The translations under genes were made by a program, and so were the position numbers. From contig UQDG01000001.1 in assembly GCA_900539695.1 (NCBI GenBank), positions 143,725-207,724 of the forward strand: 64,000 nt of DNA, in the 5' to 3' direction. Below, one piece after another: positions 35,952 through 43,732 of this stretch. Position 1 is the stretch's first letter. Each line of letters opens with the position of its first letter. Origin of the DNA: an uncultured Oscillospiraceae bacterium (lineage in GTDB: Bacteria; Bacillota; Clostridia; Oscillospirales; Ruminococcaceae). The notes under the pieces were generated by a model. That model saw nothing but the letters and a program-made list of their open reading frames with translations. It did no database searches and had not been told where the DNA came from.

Positions 35952-36512
35952 ATGGAAGCATTGGCGGCAAGGATAGCGGCTTTTTGTTTACAAAAGCACT
36001 ATATCGAACCAGATCAGATTGCTTGGCTGCAATATGGTTTGATGCGCCGCCTAATGGGAATGGTTACATTTCTTCTTCTGCTTCCAGTGGGTGCATTTTT
36101 TGACGGATGGGGGAGCACTTTCCTTTTTCTGCTGGTCTTCCGCTTCATTCGTATGCGTACAGGTGGATACCATGCTAAAACGCCGACGGGATGCCTTTTA
36201 GGTTCAACATTTACAATGATCGTGTCACTAGAGTTTGCAAAGAGATTGCATCCGGTATCAAATTTCATTTGTCTCGCTGCTGCTTCTATCTTGATTTTAA
36301 GATTAGCACCAGCAAATAATGCTGCCCTTCATTTGAACGCGGAAGAACTTGTTGCTGTACGCAAAGAAGTGAAATTAAGATTAGCAATCGTTATGCTTTC
36401 GGCGTGCCTATTGCTATTTTTTAGAGAACCGATAGCATATCGAGTAACTTCTGCGATTTTGGCTGTTGCGGTCACACTATTGATTTCTAAGCACGGCTTT
36501 GGAATGCAATAA
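35952..36512 (+). CDS. agrB: AgrB-type peptide-processing membrane protease
   Basis: This 186-residue membrane protein matches AgrB in size, in its cytoplasmic N-terminus with YGLMRRLMG, and in its catalytic segment RTGGYHAKTPTGC with His74 and Cys81 separated by seven residues as in known AgrB proteins. Hydrophobic segments follow. AgrB cleaves the C-terminal tail of the precursor peptide and closes the ring. GTAAGGAG precedes the start. The precursor gene follows 51 bp downstream. Confidence 0.92.
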   Translation: MEALAARIAAFCLQKHYIEPDQIAWLQYGLMRRLMGMVTFLLLLPVGAFFDGWGSTFLFLLVFRFIRMRTGGYHAKTPTGCLLGSTFTMIVSLEFAKRLHPVSNFICLAAASILILRLAPANNAALHLNAEELVAVRKEVKLRLAIVMLSACLLLFFREPIAYRVTSAILAVAVTLLISKHGFGMQ

Positions 36513-36563
36513 AGCATTCTATTGATAAAAATTTTAAATATAAGGACGAAAGGGGTAATAATT

Positions 36564-36725
36564 ATGGCATCAAAAGAAACCTTTACACAGCATCTTGCCC
36601 ATGAAATGGCACAGGCAGTTGTTCATCGTGAACGCTATGGCTGGCCGCCGGATTCGCAGTGGGGTATGTTTCAGCCTACTCGCCCGGAAGAAATGAAAAA
36701 GCCGGCTGCGAAAGAAGATCACTAA
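36564..36725 (+). CDS. agrD: AgrD-like autoinducer precursor with serine in place of cysteine
   Basis: This 53-residue peptide is encoded directly after agrB with AAGGGG upstream. The C-terminal part FQPTRPEEMKK matches the recognition tail of Clostridial AgrD peptides (xQPxxPEE). Aligning that tail with cysteine-type peptides places the ring at SQWGM (residues 31-35). There is no Cys in the whole peptide, so a serine lactone is expected instead of the usual thiolactone. The N-terminal part (HLAHEMAQAVVHRERYGW) is more polar than the usual amphipathic leader. The ring assignment is inference. Confidence 0.75.
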   Translation: MASKETFTQHLAHEMAQAVVHRERYGWPPDSQWGMFQPTRPEEMKKPAAKEDH

Positions 36726-36806
36726 AAACATTCACGTAATTCGCATGTCAAACGGCGGGTAATATTCTGCCGGAAAAATTCTGACATAGCCCTTAATACC
36801 AGTTAA

Positions 36807-36843
36807 GGAGAGGTTTCCTTGGAAGCCTCTCCTTGTTTTTTTC
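36807..36843 (+). terminator. Terminator of agrBD
   Basis: GGAGAGGTTTCC and GGAAGCCTCTCC form a 12-bp stem (one G-U pair) followed by TTGTTTTTTT. Confidence 0.85.
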
Positions 36844-36849
36844 ATTTGA

Positions 36850-37177
36850 AGGTACACAACAAATTCAAAAAATGAAAAGTGCCTTGAAGCCTCTTTTCTC
36901 AAAGTGCGGTTATGCTACATTGCCTATGACCTAATAGGTTTTTCTTCTATACGGAGAACCGCATGATGAGATTGTCGAATGAATAGCTCTGGCAATTCCA
37001 TACAAAAAGCAAAATGGAATTGCCACTGCCATATGCGAACTCTGACGGTACATCCTCCATACGGGTGGACATATACCGAAGAAATTGTGCGTGTCAATTT
37101 TCAATTCGACAAGATTCTTTGTCGCTGTCGTTCACCACCAGTATTCCCATCGAAGAAAAAATGATGGGAGTACAGAA
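36850..37177 (+). other. Leader region before the sigma-factor pair, with hairpin and possible small gene
   Basis: A perfect 11-bp stem, GGCAATTCCAT (36991-37001) with ATGGAATTGCC (37014-37024), has a 12-nt A-rich loop and no T-tract. A short frame (36979-37164, 61 codons, containing YGWTYTEEIVRVNFQFDKILCRC) overlaps it. Short proteins of this kind occur before sigma genes in conjugative transposons, but there is no clear ribosome site. I cannot decide whether it is translated. Confidence 0.35.
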
Positions 37178-37576
37178 ATGATAAAAAGGAACGATGGCAT
37201 ATCCAAAGATGATATATGCCAAAACCAATTTACTGCTTATGTGGTTTTGGCAGTAAAACGAAAACGCCAATCCTACATAAAGAAAAAGCAGAGAGATAAC
37301 GAAAAAGAAAACCGAACTAAAAAGGAGGCAGAACAATCCGAATTTAGAACCGCCGGGTATGATATGTGGAGCAGAATGGAGCCGCAAAATGAAAAACTGA
37401 TGGCTGCTATGCAGCAATTAAGTCTCAAAGAGAGGTTTGTTGTCACAGAGTATGCCCTAAAAGGAAAGCCCTTTAAGGAAATTGCTCAAGAAACAGGACT
37501 CAAAGAAAAAGGAGTGGCATCTGCCTATTATAGAAGCATTAAAAAGCTGAGAGCCGAAATGGGGGATGTAAAATGA
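37178..37576 (+). CDS. Sigma-70-region-4-like regulator of conjugative-transposon type
   Basis: Starting at MIKRNDGISK, the 132-residue protein has a lysine-rich linker (KKKQRDNEKENRTKKEAEQS). Its C-terminal region-4 helix-turn-helix reads LSLKERFVVTEYALKGKPFKEIAQETGLKEKGVASAYYRSIKKLR. The arrangement matches the short sigma-like proteins encoded beside the integration module of Tn916/Tn1549-type elements. It overlaps the next small gene by 4 bp. It probably drives transfer or excision genes, although no integrase gene follows. Confidence 0.75.
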   Translation: MIKRNDGISKDDICQNQFTAYVVLAVKRKRQSYIKKKQRDNEKENRTKKEAEQSEFRTAGYDMWSRMEPQNEKLMAAMQQLSLKERFVVTEYALKGKPFKEIAQETGLKEKGVASAYYRSIKKLRAEMGDVK

Positions 37577-37761
37577 CTTTTATGGAACTGTTACTCTCAG
37601 CGAAATTGGGAAGTACATCGGCTTTTGAGGAACTGTTTGTCCGGTACAAAAATCTTTTGCGAAAATATTCCGTAGTAAACGGTATATTCGACGAGGATTT
37701 GTATCAAGAGCAGTGCGTATTGTTTGCACACTGCATCGAAATTTTTGATGTGAATCGATAA
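37573..37761 (+). CDS. Small helix-turn-helix/sigma-region-2-like protein (Tn916 Orf8-like)
   Basis: This 62-residue protein (FMELLLSAKLGSTSAFEELFVRYKNLLRKYS, then FDEDLYQEQCVLFAHCIEIF) resembles the sigma region 2-like partner often coupled to the region-4 protein in conjugative transposons. The ATGA overlap and the gene order support this. In related elements an excisionase and integrase follow; here a terminator follows instead. Confidence 0.7.
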   Translation: MTFMELLLSAKLGSTSAFEELFVRYKNLLRKYSVVNGIFDEDLYQEQCVLFAHCIEIFDVNR

Positions 37762-37764
37762 TAG

Positions 37765-37800
37765 AAAATCTCCGCCACTTATGATGTGACGGAGATTTTT
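37765..37800. terminator. Bidirectional terminator between sigma pair and conjugation operon B
   Basis: AAAATCTCCG (37765-37774) pairs with CGGAGATTTT (37790-37799), with T runs on both strands. It separates two convergent transcription units. Confidence 0.8.
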
Positions 37801-37911
37801 GTCAAAAGAGCGCATTTATAGGCTTGAGGCAAGCAATAAACGTACTGCGATAGCTTGATTTGACGCTTTTACAGGTGACTGTGAACGGAACATCTGCATG
37901 ATTCCATAGAA

Positions 37912-38472
37912 TCAAATCGCTTTGCCGCCAGACTCTTCATACTTACTTTCGCGTGCGATGTCACTTTTGAAGCGGATGCACCGCACGTGACCGAGACGTT
38001 CTACAAGGAAACAGTACGGGCGGATACCATCGTCGACTTCCAGAATCTCATAGGGCAATAGCTGCATAGAGAGTAGTTCCGCGAGAGGACGCTTTTTAAT
38101 TTGCCTTGCAAAATCCATCGCCGTATAGGGTGACTCTCCCTCATACCGCACTGCATAGCGGCTGGGGTATGGGAAAAACGAAATCCCGTTGGCCGCAAGC
38201 ATGCTCTCTCCTGCCTCGATTTCCGGTGAACGGAAGTGGTAAATCCGCAATGTGGGCGGCACACGCCGCTTAGGACACCATTTCGGTACATTTACCTTGG
38301 GGTCATCAGAGCGAAAGATGATGATCTTTTTGCCGCCGGTGCAGTATTTTGTGTTCGGTTTCATGCGCCGGCCATGAATCGTTTTCGTTTCAGACCCGGC
38401 GTAGAGGTTGCAGTCCGGGCAGTAATAACACTTGAATTTGCGTACTTTTTCTTCATACATAGTCAATTTCAC
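37912..38472 (-). CDS. Cysteine-rich protein of the conjugation operon, function unknown
   Basis: The 186-residue product begins with a probable zinc-binding region: CYYCPDC near residues 15-21 and a further CTGGKK and CPKRR. It continues with a mixed alpha/beta part (LRIYHFRSPEIEAGESML, YAVRYEGESPYTAMDFARQI, EILEVDDGIRPYCFLVERLGHVRCIRF). It is the last gene of operon B and follows a hairpin that may lower its expression. No family was recognised. Confidence 0.5.
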   Translation of the reverse strand: MKLTMYEEKVRKFKCYYCPDCNLYAGSETKTIHGRRMKPNTKYCTGGKKIIIFRSDDPKVNVPKWCPKRRVPPTLRIYHFRSPEIEAGESMLAANGISFFPYPSRYAVRYEGESPYTAMDFARQIKKRPLAELLSMQLLPYEILEVDDGIRPYCFLVERLGHVRCIRFKSDIARESKYEESGGKAI

Positions 38473-38491
38473 CTCTTATTCCGTCAAAAGA

Positions 38492-38520
38492 AGCCGTGGC
38501 AGCAAAACATCGCCACGGCT
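38492..38520 (-). terminator. Hairpin terminator before the last gene of operon B
   Basis: AGCCGTGGC and GCCACGGCT (9 bp, 11-nt loop) are followed on the minus strand by TCTTTTGACG. It is probably a partial terminator. Confidence 0.6.
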
Positions 38521-38552
38521 ATAATTAAATCATCCTACGAACATTCACCCCT

Positions 38553-38798
38553 TTACGCACACGCGGCCAGCGTTTGTCGGCGCGGGTTGAGGACCGCGAG
38601 TACAAAAGGGCGGGGCTTGATGTAGTAGTGGGTGGTGGATGTCTCAAAGTGAATCTCCTGCGTTTCCGTCTCATGAATCTTCACTACAGGGGCCGTATGG
38701 TACATCTCGCCGCCTGTACTGAAGATGGCGGGTCTGCCCACCATCAATGCGGACATGAGTTTGCCGGTAATGTAAAGTTCCAGCTTCCGCTTTTTCAT
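38553..38798 (-). CDS. Small protein of conjugation operon B
   Basis: Starting at MKKRKLELYI (GGAGG upstream), the 81-residue product contains MSALMVGRPAIFSTGGEMYHTAPVVKIHE and ends in a basic segment FVLAVLNPRRQTLAACA. It is strand-rich and soluble, without known motifs. It is read after the sigma-like gene and may be a small regulator or DNA-binding accessory protein; this cannot be decided from sequence. Confidence 0.5.
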   Translation of the reverse strand: MKKRKLELYITGKLMSALMVGRPAIFSTGGEMYHTAPVVKIHETETQEIHFETSTTHYYIKPRPFVLAVLNPRRQTLAACA

Positions 38799-38815
38799 TC
38801 TGTCCTTGCCTCCTT

Positions 38816-39355
38816 TTAAGCATCTCGGCACAGCTCGACCACAATGAACCGTGCATTGTCCAGCAGCGTGTTCACATGGTACAGCGTGGTATTTTGCATC
38901 TGCGCAATCTCGTTCGTCTGGTAGCCCTTGGTGCGCAGACGGATGATCTCCATCTGCTGGGGCGTTACCCGCTTGGCGAGGGCGTGCAGGAGCAGTGCCA
39001 CTTCACTTTCGCGCAGCACTTCCTCGTCTGTGACTGTCGGCGTAGAACGCCGGGTTAGATGCCCGGTGTAAGACTGCCGAGGGCGGACAAAACGGATGAC
39101 GCGGAAGCGGCGCTTGTCGGTGCGGTGGGTGTTGACAACTTCGCCCTCCATCGCACGCCATGCAACCGTGGCAAAGGAATAGCCTGCAAGGTTCGGGTCG
39201 GTCAGATACCGCTGCACGGCCCGCAGATAGCCGAAAATGACGATGTCATAATACTCGCTGGCGGGCAGATTCTTCTCGTGCAAAAACTTGTAGACAAGGT
39301 TGTGGTTTTTCTCGGCAAAAATGCGCTGGGTATCATTCAACGGAATATCGTGCAT
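38816..39355 (-). CDS. Sigma-70-family-like factor
   Basis: This 179-residue protein has a region-2-like N-terminus (IFAEKNHNLVYKFLHEKNLPASEYYDIVIFGYLRAVQRYL, then SFATVAWRAMEGEVVN). Its region-4-like C-terminus reads RVTPQQMEIIRLRTKGYQTNEIAQMQNTTLYHVNTLLDNAR. This is the usual build of short sigma factors on Firmicute mobile elements and prophages. It lies near the end of operon B and may direct transcription of late transfer genes. Confidence 0.75.
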   Translation of the reverse strand: MHDIPLNDTQRIFAEKNHNLVYKFLHEKNLPASEYYDIVIFGYLRAVQRYLTDPNLAGYSFATVAWRAMEGEVVNTHRTDKRRFRVIRFVRPRQSYTGHLTRRSTPTVTDEEVLRESEVALLLHALAKRVTPQQMEIIRLRTKGYQTNEIAQMQNTTLYHVNTLLDNARFIVVELCRDA

Positions 39356-39377
39356 AAAGCACCTCCTTCATAAACTG

Positions 39378-40232
39378 TCACGCGGGCAGGGGCTGCGTGT
39401 CGCCGTTCACTGTAGCACCGATGCAGAAGCTGTCATCGGCAGCCGCAGGGGCGGCGGTGTAGCTCTCTACCTCGCAAAGACCATCATCCTGTTCACGTTT
39501 TGCTTCGATGCGCTGGCGGTTCATGCCGCGAATCTGCTCACGGAAGCTCAAGGCGTACTTGCGCACGGAAGCAAGCTGGTCACCGTGGAAGTCACCCAGC
39601 CGCTTGAACGTGGCAACGCTGTAATCCTTGCCCTCCGGGTTTGTCTGGCGTTTCAGACCAATCTCCACAAGGCTGCCGTAGGTAGCACGGTTACGGAAAA
39701 CAAAGCCCTGATTCAAGAACTCGCGGAACGGGCTGATGCTGGTAGGCGAGAGGTTGATTGCCAGCGGCATAAACTCTCCACTGCGCAGCAGATACAGCAC
39801 CCGCATATTCTTGCAGGCTTTGCCGCGACCGTTGCTGGCACTGCCAAACTGGCTCAACGCGCAAGCCTCACAAACACCACCGGGCTCACCGTAGCCCTGC
39901 TTGCCATCCACCGAGGAGCAAAGCGGCGGCACATCATCGCTGTATTCATCGCCCTCCGGCCAGTAGGCACAGCTTGCGTGGTTGAACAAAATCACGCCGG
40001 TGAGAGTGGGGCTGTAATCCGGGTGCTGCGGGTCGCCGGTAGGCAATTCAAACTGCAGTACGCCGCCTGCGGGAATCTTGATGCGGGGAAAGGACATCGT
40101 AAAGCCGTCCCTATCCTCGGCAAGTTCCTCGCTGCTGAAATCGGCATCGCCCATTTCGGGCAGCACAAAATCCAGCGGTTCGTTGGCGGTCATGGCGGTG
40201 GTAGCTGCGGCGTTAGCATTCATCATAGACAT
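39378..40232 (-). CDS. Cys-rich phage-like DNA-metabolism protein, function unknown
   Basis: Starting at MSMMNANAAAT, the 284-residue protein has a core with four or five cysteines (CAYWPEG, PPLCSSVDGK, CEACALSQFGS, GKACKNMRVLYLL) that suggests a zinc-binding module. A conserved-looking block LAINLSPTSISPFREFLNQG follows. I have seen this combination in hypothetical phage proteins encoded near recombination and single-strand-binding genes. It follows the DUF932 gene in operon B. A role in handling transferred DNA is inference. Confidence 0.55.
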   Translation of the reverse strand: MSMMNANAAATTAMTANEPLDFVLPEMGDADFSSEELAEDRDGFTMSFPRIKIPAGGVLQFELPTGDPQHPDYSPTLTGVILFNHASCAYWPEGDEYSDDVPPLCSSVDGKQGYGEPGGVCEACALSQFGSASNGRGKACKNMRVLYLLRSGEFMPLAINLSPTSISPFREFLNQGFVFRNRATYGSLVEIGLKRQTNPEGKDYSVATFKRLGDFHGDQLASVRKYALSFREQIRGMNRQRIEAKREQDDGLCEVESYTAAPAAADDSFCIGATVNGDTQPLPA

Positions 40233-40261
40233 AAAAAAATCCTCCTGTATGTGGGGCAGCA

Positions 40262-41335
40262 TCAAGCGGCTGCCCGGTTGATTCTCGACCACTGCCGAGC
40301 TGGCATGGTCAAAATACTGTAACCAATGCTTTCCAGTTCACTGGCGCGGTCATAACTCTCCACATCCTGGCTGTGACGGGTCACGGCGTTGGATAAACCG
40401 TACAGCGTCAGATCGTTGGACTCGATCAGTCGCTGCAACACGCCGGTACTCTCGCTGTCGGTAATGTGAAACTCTTTGCTCGCAAGTTTGACGACAGCCG
40501 GCACATCATGGGTGTCCATCTGTGCGGCTTTTGCCTCCTGCATTTTGCCGACGATTTGCGAAAACCGCGCTTCTTCCACGGCGGCGCGCACGGTGTCCTG
40601 AATTTTCATGACAAAGGCTTTGTCCTCGGCGTCCAAGGTTGCTTGGGAGTAGACGCTGAAGTTCTCTTCGCTGTCGGTAACGCGCCCCACATGGTTGCGG
40701 CGGGCGGCTGCCTCATTCACGACCATACCGTTGCTGCACACCAGCCGATAGATCAGCGGCTGGATGCTGACGGAACCAAGTCCGACCTCGCTGTTGCTGA
40801 TGATGATTCCGGCCTGCACGATGTCGCCGGGGGATACCTCCGCCTGCAAGCGGGGGTTCACGGCCTTGATGTACATACGACTTTCGGTGATTTGGCAGCT
40901 TTCAAAGCGGATGTCGGGCAGCCCGCCGAGAATCGGCAGCGTCACTCCGGCAATGTCGATATTGTCGATGCGGCGATAGCGATTGCTCAGGTACGCGCGA
41001 GCGGAGCCGTCCAAGGTACGCAGCATGCGCTGGCTGCTTTCCTGCTTGAGCCATGTGTTGGCGTTGTAGGCCAGCAAGTCGGGACGTTCCTCCCGCATGC
41101 GGTCATAGTAGGCGGCGGGAATACGCAGGTGGGTGCCGATCTGCCGATGAGCGATGCCGGTGATGGTCATGGGCTCAATCAGCTCGGTGCCGCTGTCGTC
41201 TGACAGGTGCAGAAACATTTCTTTGCCGTAGGATTCCATCCGCAGGCGATTGGGGGCAATGAGGTAGTCCTCCTTGGACTCGCTCTGCCGCTTCACTTCG
41301 GTCAGCATCTGCTGTAAAGTTACACCGGATTTCAT
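40262..41335 (-). CDS. DUF932-family phage/plasmid-like protein
   Basis: This 357-residue protein contains the features that I associate with DUF932: the opening region with LRMESYGKEMFLHL and a central ALRMLRTLDGSARAYLSNRYRRIDN-like block (here RTLDGSARAYLSNRYRR). A later segment reads ISNSEVGLGSVSIQPLIYRLVCSNGMV. Members are common on phages and conjugative elements; the biochemical function is not established. Its start and the stop of the membrane-protein gene are 15 bp apart. Confidence 0.75.
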   Translation of the reverse strand: MKSGVTLQQMLTEVKRQSESKEDYLIAPNRLRMESYGKEMFLHLSDDSGTELIEPMTITGIAHRQIGTHLRIPAAYYDRMREERPDLLAYNANTWLKQESSQRMLRTLDGSARAYLSNRYRRIDNIDIAGVTLPILGGLPDIRFESCQITESRMYIKAVNPRLQAEVSPGDIVQAGIIISNSEVGLGSVSIQPLIYRLVCSNGMVVNEAAARRNHVGRVTDSEENFSVYSQATLDAEDKAFVMKIQDTVRAAVEEARFSQIVGKMQEAKAAQMDTHDVPAVVKLASKEFHITDSESTGVLQRLIESNDLTLYGLSNAVTRHSQDVESYDRASELESIGYSILTMPARQWSRINRAAA

Positions 41336-41350
41336 ACGCGAAACCTCCCT

Positions 41351-42133
41351 TTACCACGAGAGAACCAGCTTGCCGGAAGTTTCCTCGGCGGCCAGCCCAT
41401 CTCCTGCAAAGACCTGTTTCAGCTTTTCCCAGCACCCAATGGGTGGGAAGCCGTGCAGCGCCGGGAGTACCGATGTGCTGCCGTCCACAAGCTGGATGTG
41501 ACCGTCCTCCTGCACGGTCATCGAGTGATGCCCGCGGGAACTGAGGTCGGCCACGATGTTTTCCAGTGTTGCGCGTCCCTCGGTCTCATACCAGACACGA
41601 GGATCGGGCAGCGGAGGTGTCTCGGCAGGGATGCGCGGTGTTTCGGGTGCGTCTGCCGTGGGATTCGGGCGCAATGGTACGGTGTTGATGAGTTCACACC
41701 GCAGATGCGCCTGCTTGTCCAGCACGACCTCGGCGCTCTCGAAACCGTCCAATCCGTGAACACGGATTAAGCAGCGCCCACCCTCTTTGACGATGGTAAG
41801 CGGGTCTTTCGTAGCCCATTCCCATGTGATGTTGCTGCCTGCTGTGCGAAGTGCAGCGGTGATGCGCTGGTTCACATGGAGCAGCAGAATGTCGCTGAGA
41901 GGTTCATCCTCAATGTCCGGCACCACAAATTTAGCGCGGCGGGGAGCCTTTGCTTTCTTCTTGGGGACTGCCGGGAGACTGCCTCGCAGATAGTGCAGCA
42001 CATACAGCCCCCAGACGGAGCAGGCAACAAGCAGAAGCGGCAGCAGTAGCGCGCCGCGCGCGAACGCGGCGATGGCTACGATGATGCCCACAAAAATGCT
42101 TGTGCCATTCCGGATGGCATTGTCAGATTTCAT
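41351..42133 (-). CDS. Membrane-anchored protein of conjugation operon B
   Basis: This 260-residue protein has two N-terminal membrane segments (IFVGIIVAIAAFARGALLLPLLLVACSVWGLYVL), a basic stretch KKKAKAPRR, and a soluble domain of about 190 residues with a proline-rich linker (PETPRIPAETPPLPDP). GAAAGGACGG precedes the ATG. It is the first gene after a 270-nt leader that contains a consensus promoter and two terminators. No family was recognised; the topology suggests a role at the membrane face of the transfer machinery. Confidence 0.55.
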   Translation of the reverse strand: MKSDNAIRNGTSIFVGIIVAIAAFARGALLLPLLLVACSVWGLYVLHYLRGSLPAVPKKKAKAPRRAKFVVPDIEDEPLSDILLLHVNQRITAALRTAGSNITWEWATKDPLTIVKEGGRCLIRVHGLDGFESAEVVLDKQAHLRCELINTVPLRPNPTADAPETPRIPAETPPLPDPRVWYETEGRATLENIVADLSSRGHHSMTVQEDGHIQLVDGSTSVLPALHGFPPIGCWEKLKQVFAGDGLAAEETSGKLVLSW

Positions 42134-42160
42134 TGTCGATTACCGTCCTTTCACAAAAAC

Positions 42161-42207
42161 AAAAAGGGGCTGCATCAGGTGTCCGTTCTGAACACTTGAT
42201 GCAGCCC
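42161..42207 (-). terminator. Second leader terminator upstream of the 42133 gene
   Basis: A 16-bp stem with one mismatch (GGGCTGCATCAAGTGT with ACACCTGATGCAGCCC) is followed on the minus strand by CTTTTTGTTTTTG. It lies only about 30 bp before the next gene start, so it must be read through to express that gene from the upstream promoter. Confidence 0.8.
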
Positions 42208-42292
42208 AAGGTACGGCCACTGTTCGGCGGCCATGCGGGATGCGGATTGATTCTTGGTTCACTCCTTTCTGCCAATGGCAGGAAATATCTAT

Positions 42293-42357
42293 ATAAAAAA
42301 GTGCCGGCAGGGGAGACACCGCGCCCAATTCAGCGCAATGCCATCTACTACCGGCAC
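42293..42357 (-). terminator. First leader terminator, about 55 nt after the promoter
   Basis: GTGCCGG and CCGGCAC form a 7-bp closing stem around a structured loop containing GCGC...GCGC, followed on the minus strand by TTTTTTATATAG. Transcripts from the promoter at 42413-42441 that stop here would be short RNAs of about 110 nt. Confidence 0.65.
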
Positions 42358-42412
42358 CGATTACAAAAACAACAGCGTATGCTTATATAGCATAAAAATC
42401 ATTTACAAAGCA

Positions 42413-42441
42413 ATTATAATACTATATCTTGTAGTTGTCAA
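42413..42441 (-). promoter_or_regulatory. Perfect consensus promoter inside operon B
   Basis: TTGACA (complement of 42436-42441), exactly 17 bp, then TATAAT (complement of 42413-42418). It starts a leader of about 270 nt before the membrane-protein gene at 42133. Genes 37912-42133 may thus be a separately controlled unit. Confidence 0.85.
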
Positions 42442-42453
42442 CCCAGAGACGAT

Positions 42454-43140
42454 TTAATATGTATCAATCATAATCTGTTGTCGAAGATAAAGGTTTGCTA
42501 CTGCTGTGATGACTTCGTGGCTGCAACGGTACTCCCGAACAGCCTGGGCGAAGTTGTCGCAGTTCAAGTCGTTGTCATCGTACAGCTTGTCCAGCACATC
42601 GTAGCCGTCCTTCAGGCGACGGATGTCCATTTCGATGCACTTGATAATTTCCGCGCACGAGAGCGGTGTCTGCCGGGCAAGGCGGATGACTTTTTTCTCG
42701 CAGGCGCTACGGGCATCAACGTGGAACAGGCGGCGGGTGATTTTCCAAGAGATGCCCTCCAAAAACGTCAGTTTGAGGAACGACAGCACCCGCAGCGGCC
42801 ATGCCGCACCGATGGGGATGATAAAGCGGCAGGAGAGCAAATCATATAGCGCATCATACTCGGTATCCCCGGTGCCAACCACAAGGAGCCCGCGAACTAG
42901 CAGGCGCTGCACACAGTCCTGCCAGCTGCGGTGGATGGTGACATTGGAACTGCTCGCCATCTTCTCGTAGAAGCTACTGATTTCCTCTTCCCGCAGGATG
43001 CGCCAGTTGAGGATGGACCAGAGCATAAACTCTTGCACATCGACCTCGTACTCTTTTTCGCAGACGATGATGACCGGGCGGGTGCCTTCTTCGGTGCAGC
43101 AGCGGATATAACGGCCATTGGCAGTGTAAAGCATTTTCAT
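42454..43140 (-). CDS. Uncharacterised protein of conjugation operon B
   Basis: The 228-residue product is mostly helical with several cysteines and a basic middle (FLEGISWKITRRLFHV), followed by a probable helix-turn-helix (LARQTPLSCAEIIKCIEMDIRRLKDGYDVLDKLYDDNDLNC). The N-terminus has two strands (MLYTANGRYIRCC, PVIIVCEKEYEVDV). I cannot name a family. It is encoded 17 bp after the sigma-like gene and just before a strong internal promoter, so it probably ends the first part of the operon. A regulatory role is possible. Confidence 0.5.
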   Translation of the reverse strand: MKMLYTANGRYIRCCTEEGTRPVIIVCEKEYEVDVQEFMLWSILNWRILREEEISSFYEKMASSSNVTIHRSWQDCVQRLLVRGLLVVGTGDTEYDALYDLLSCRFIIPIGAAWPLRVLSFLKLTFLEGISWKITRRLFHVDARSACEKKVIRLARQTPLSCAEIIKCIEMDIRRLKDGYDVLDKLYDDNDLNCDNFAQAVREYRCSHEVITAVANLYLRQQIMIDTY

Positions 43141-43157
43141 AAGGGGACCTCCAAATT

Positions 43158-43727
43158 TTAATTTTCGTGTAGAGATGAGAGAAAAGATTCATCGTTTCGC
43201 AATTTGTGGACAGCACGGCTGATCCACGCCGAAACGTGGTTGGGCGGGGCGCTCATGCGAGTAGCAACTGCGGTAAGCGGTATGCCGGAGACTTGCAACG
43301 CCAGCGCATGGACGCCCTTGCGGGTCACGCCGCTGTATTGAGATTCTGCGGCGGCAAGCAGCAGGGGAGTCTCGCACTCAATATCGAAGGGAGCGCTATG
43401 TTGTACTTCTAATGCGGCAAGTGCAGTTGGCTCCATCTCTGCCAGAGAAATCATGCGGGATTGTTTTCCCGTAAGGTTGCGGCAGTAACTGACAAGACCA
43501 TTCTGTACGACCTGCCGGGCATAGGATGCAAAGCTACCGCGCGCTGGGTCGAAGGTCAGTGCTGCATTGCAGAGCCAGACACAGCCCTCTTGATACAAGT
43601 CCTCATAGCCAAGACCAGCAACGCAGGGATTGGCATTGATGTCGAACCGCAGGACGCGCTCTACGATGGTCAGATTTTCTTCTGCCAAACGCTGTTGGTC
43701 AGCTGTGAGCCTTTTCACGCATTTCAT
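43158..43727 (-). CDS. Sigma-70-family factor of conjugation operon B
   Basis: Starting at MKCVKRLTADQ (GAGGTG at correct spacing), the 189-residue protein has a sigma region 2: LAEENLTIVERVLRFDINANPCVAGLGYEDLYQEGCVWLCNAALTFDPARGSFASYARQVVQNGL. A region-4-like end follows (VSGIPLTAVATRMSAPPNHVSAWISRAVHKLRND). It is shorter than housekeeping sigma factors and lacks region 1. It overlaps the preceding zinc-finger gene slightly. With the protein at 38816 it gives the operon two sigma-like regulators. Confidence 0.78.
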   Translation of the reverse strand: MKCVKRLTADQQRLAEENLTIVERVLRFDINANPCVAGLGYEDLYQEGCVWLCNAALTFDPARGSFASYARQVVQNGLVSYCRNLTGKQSRMISLAEMEPTALAALEVQHSAPFDIECETPLLLAAAESQYSGVTRKGVHALALQVSGIPLTAVATRMSAPPNHVSAWISRAVHKLRNDESFLSSLHEN

Positions 43728-43732
43728 AACCG

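Noticed and set aside
42140..42328. Possible 40-62 codon leader peptide in the 42133 leader
   Set aside because: The only start candidates overlap the AAAGGAGTG ribosome-like site itself or lie too far from it, and the frame runs through a strong terminator. The RNA structures explain the interval better.
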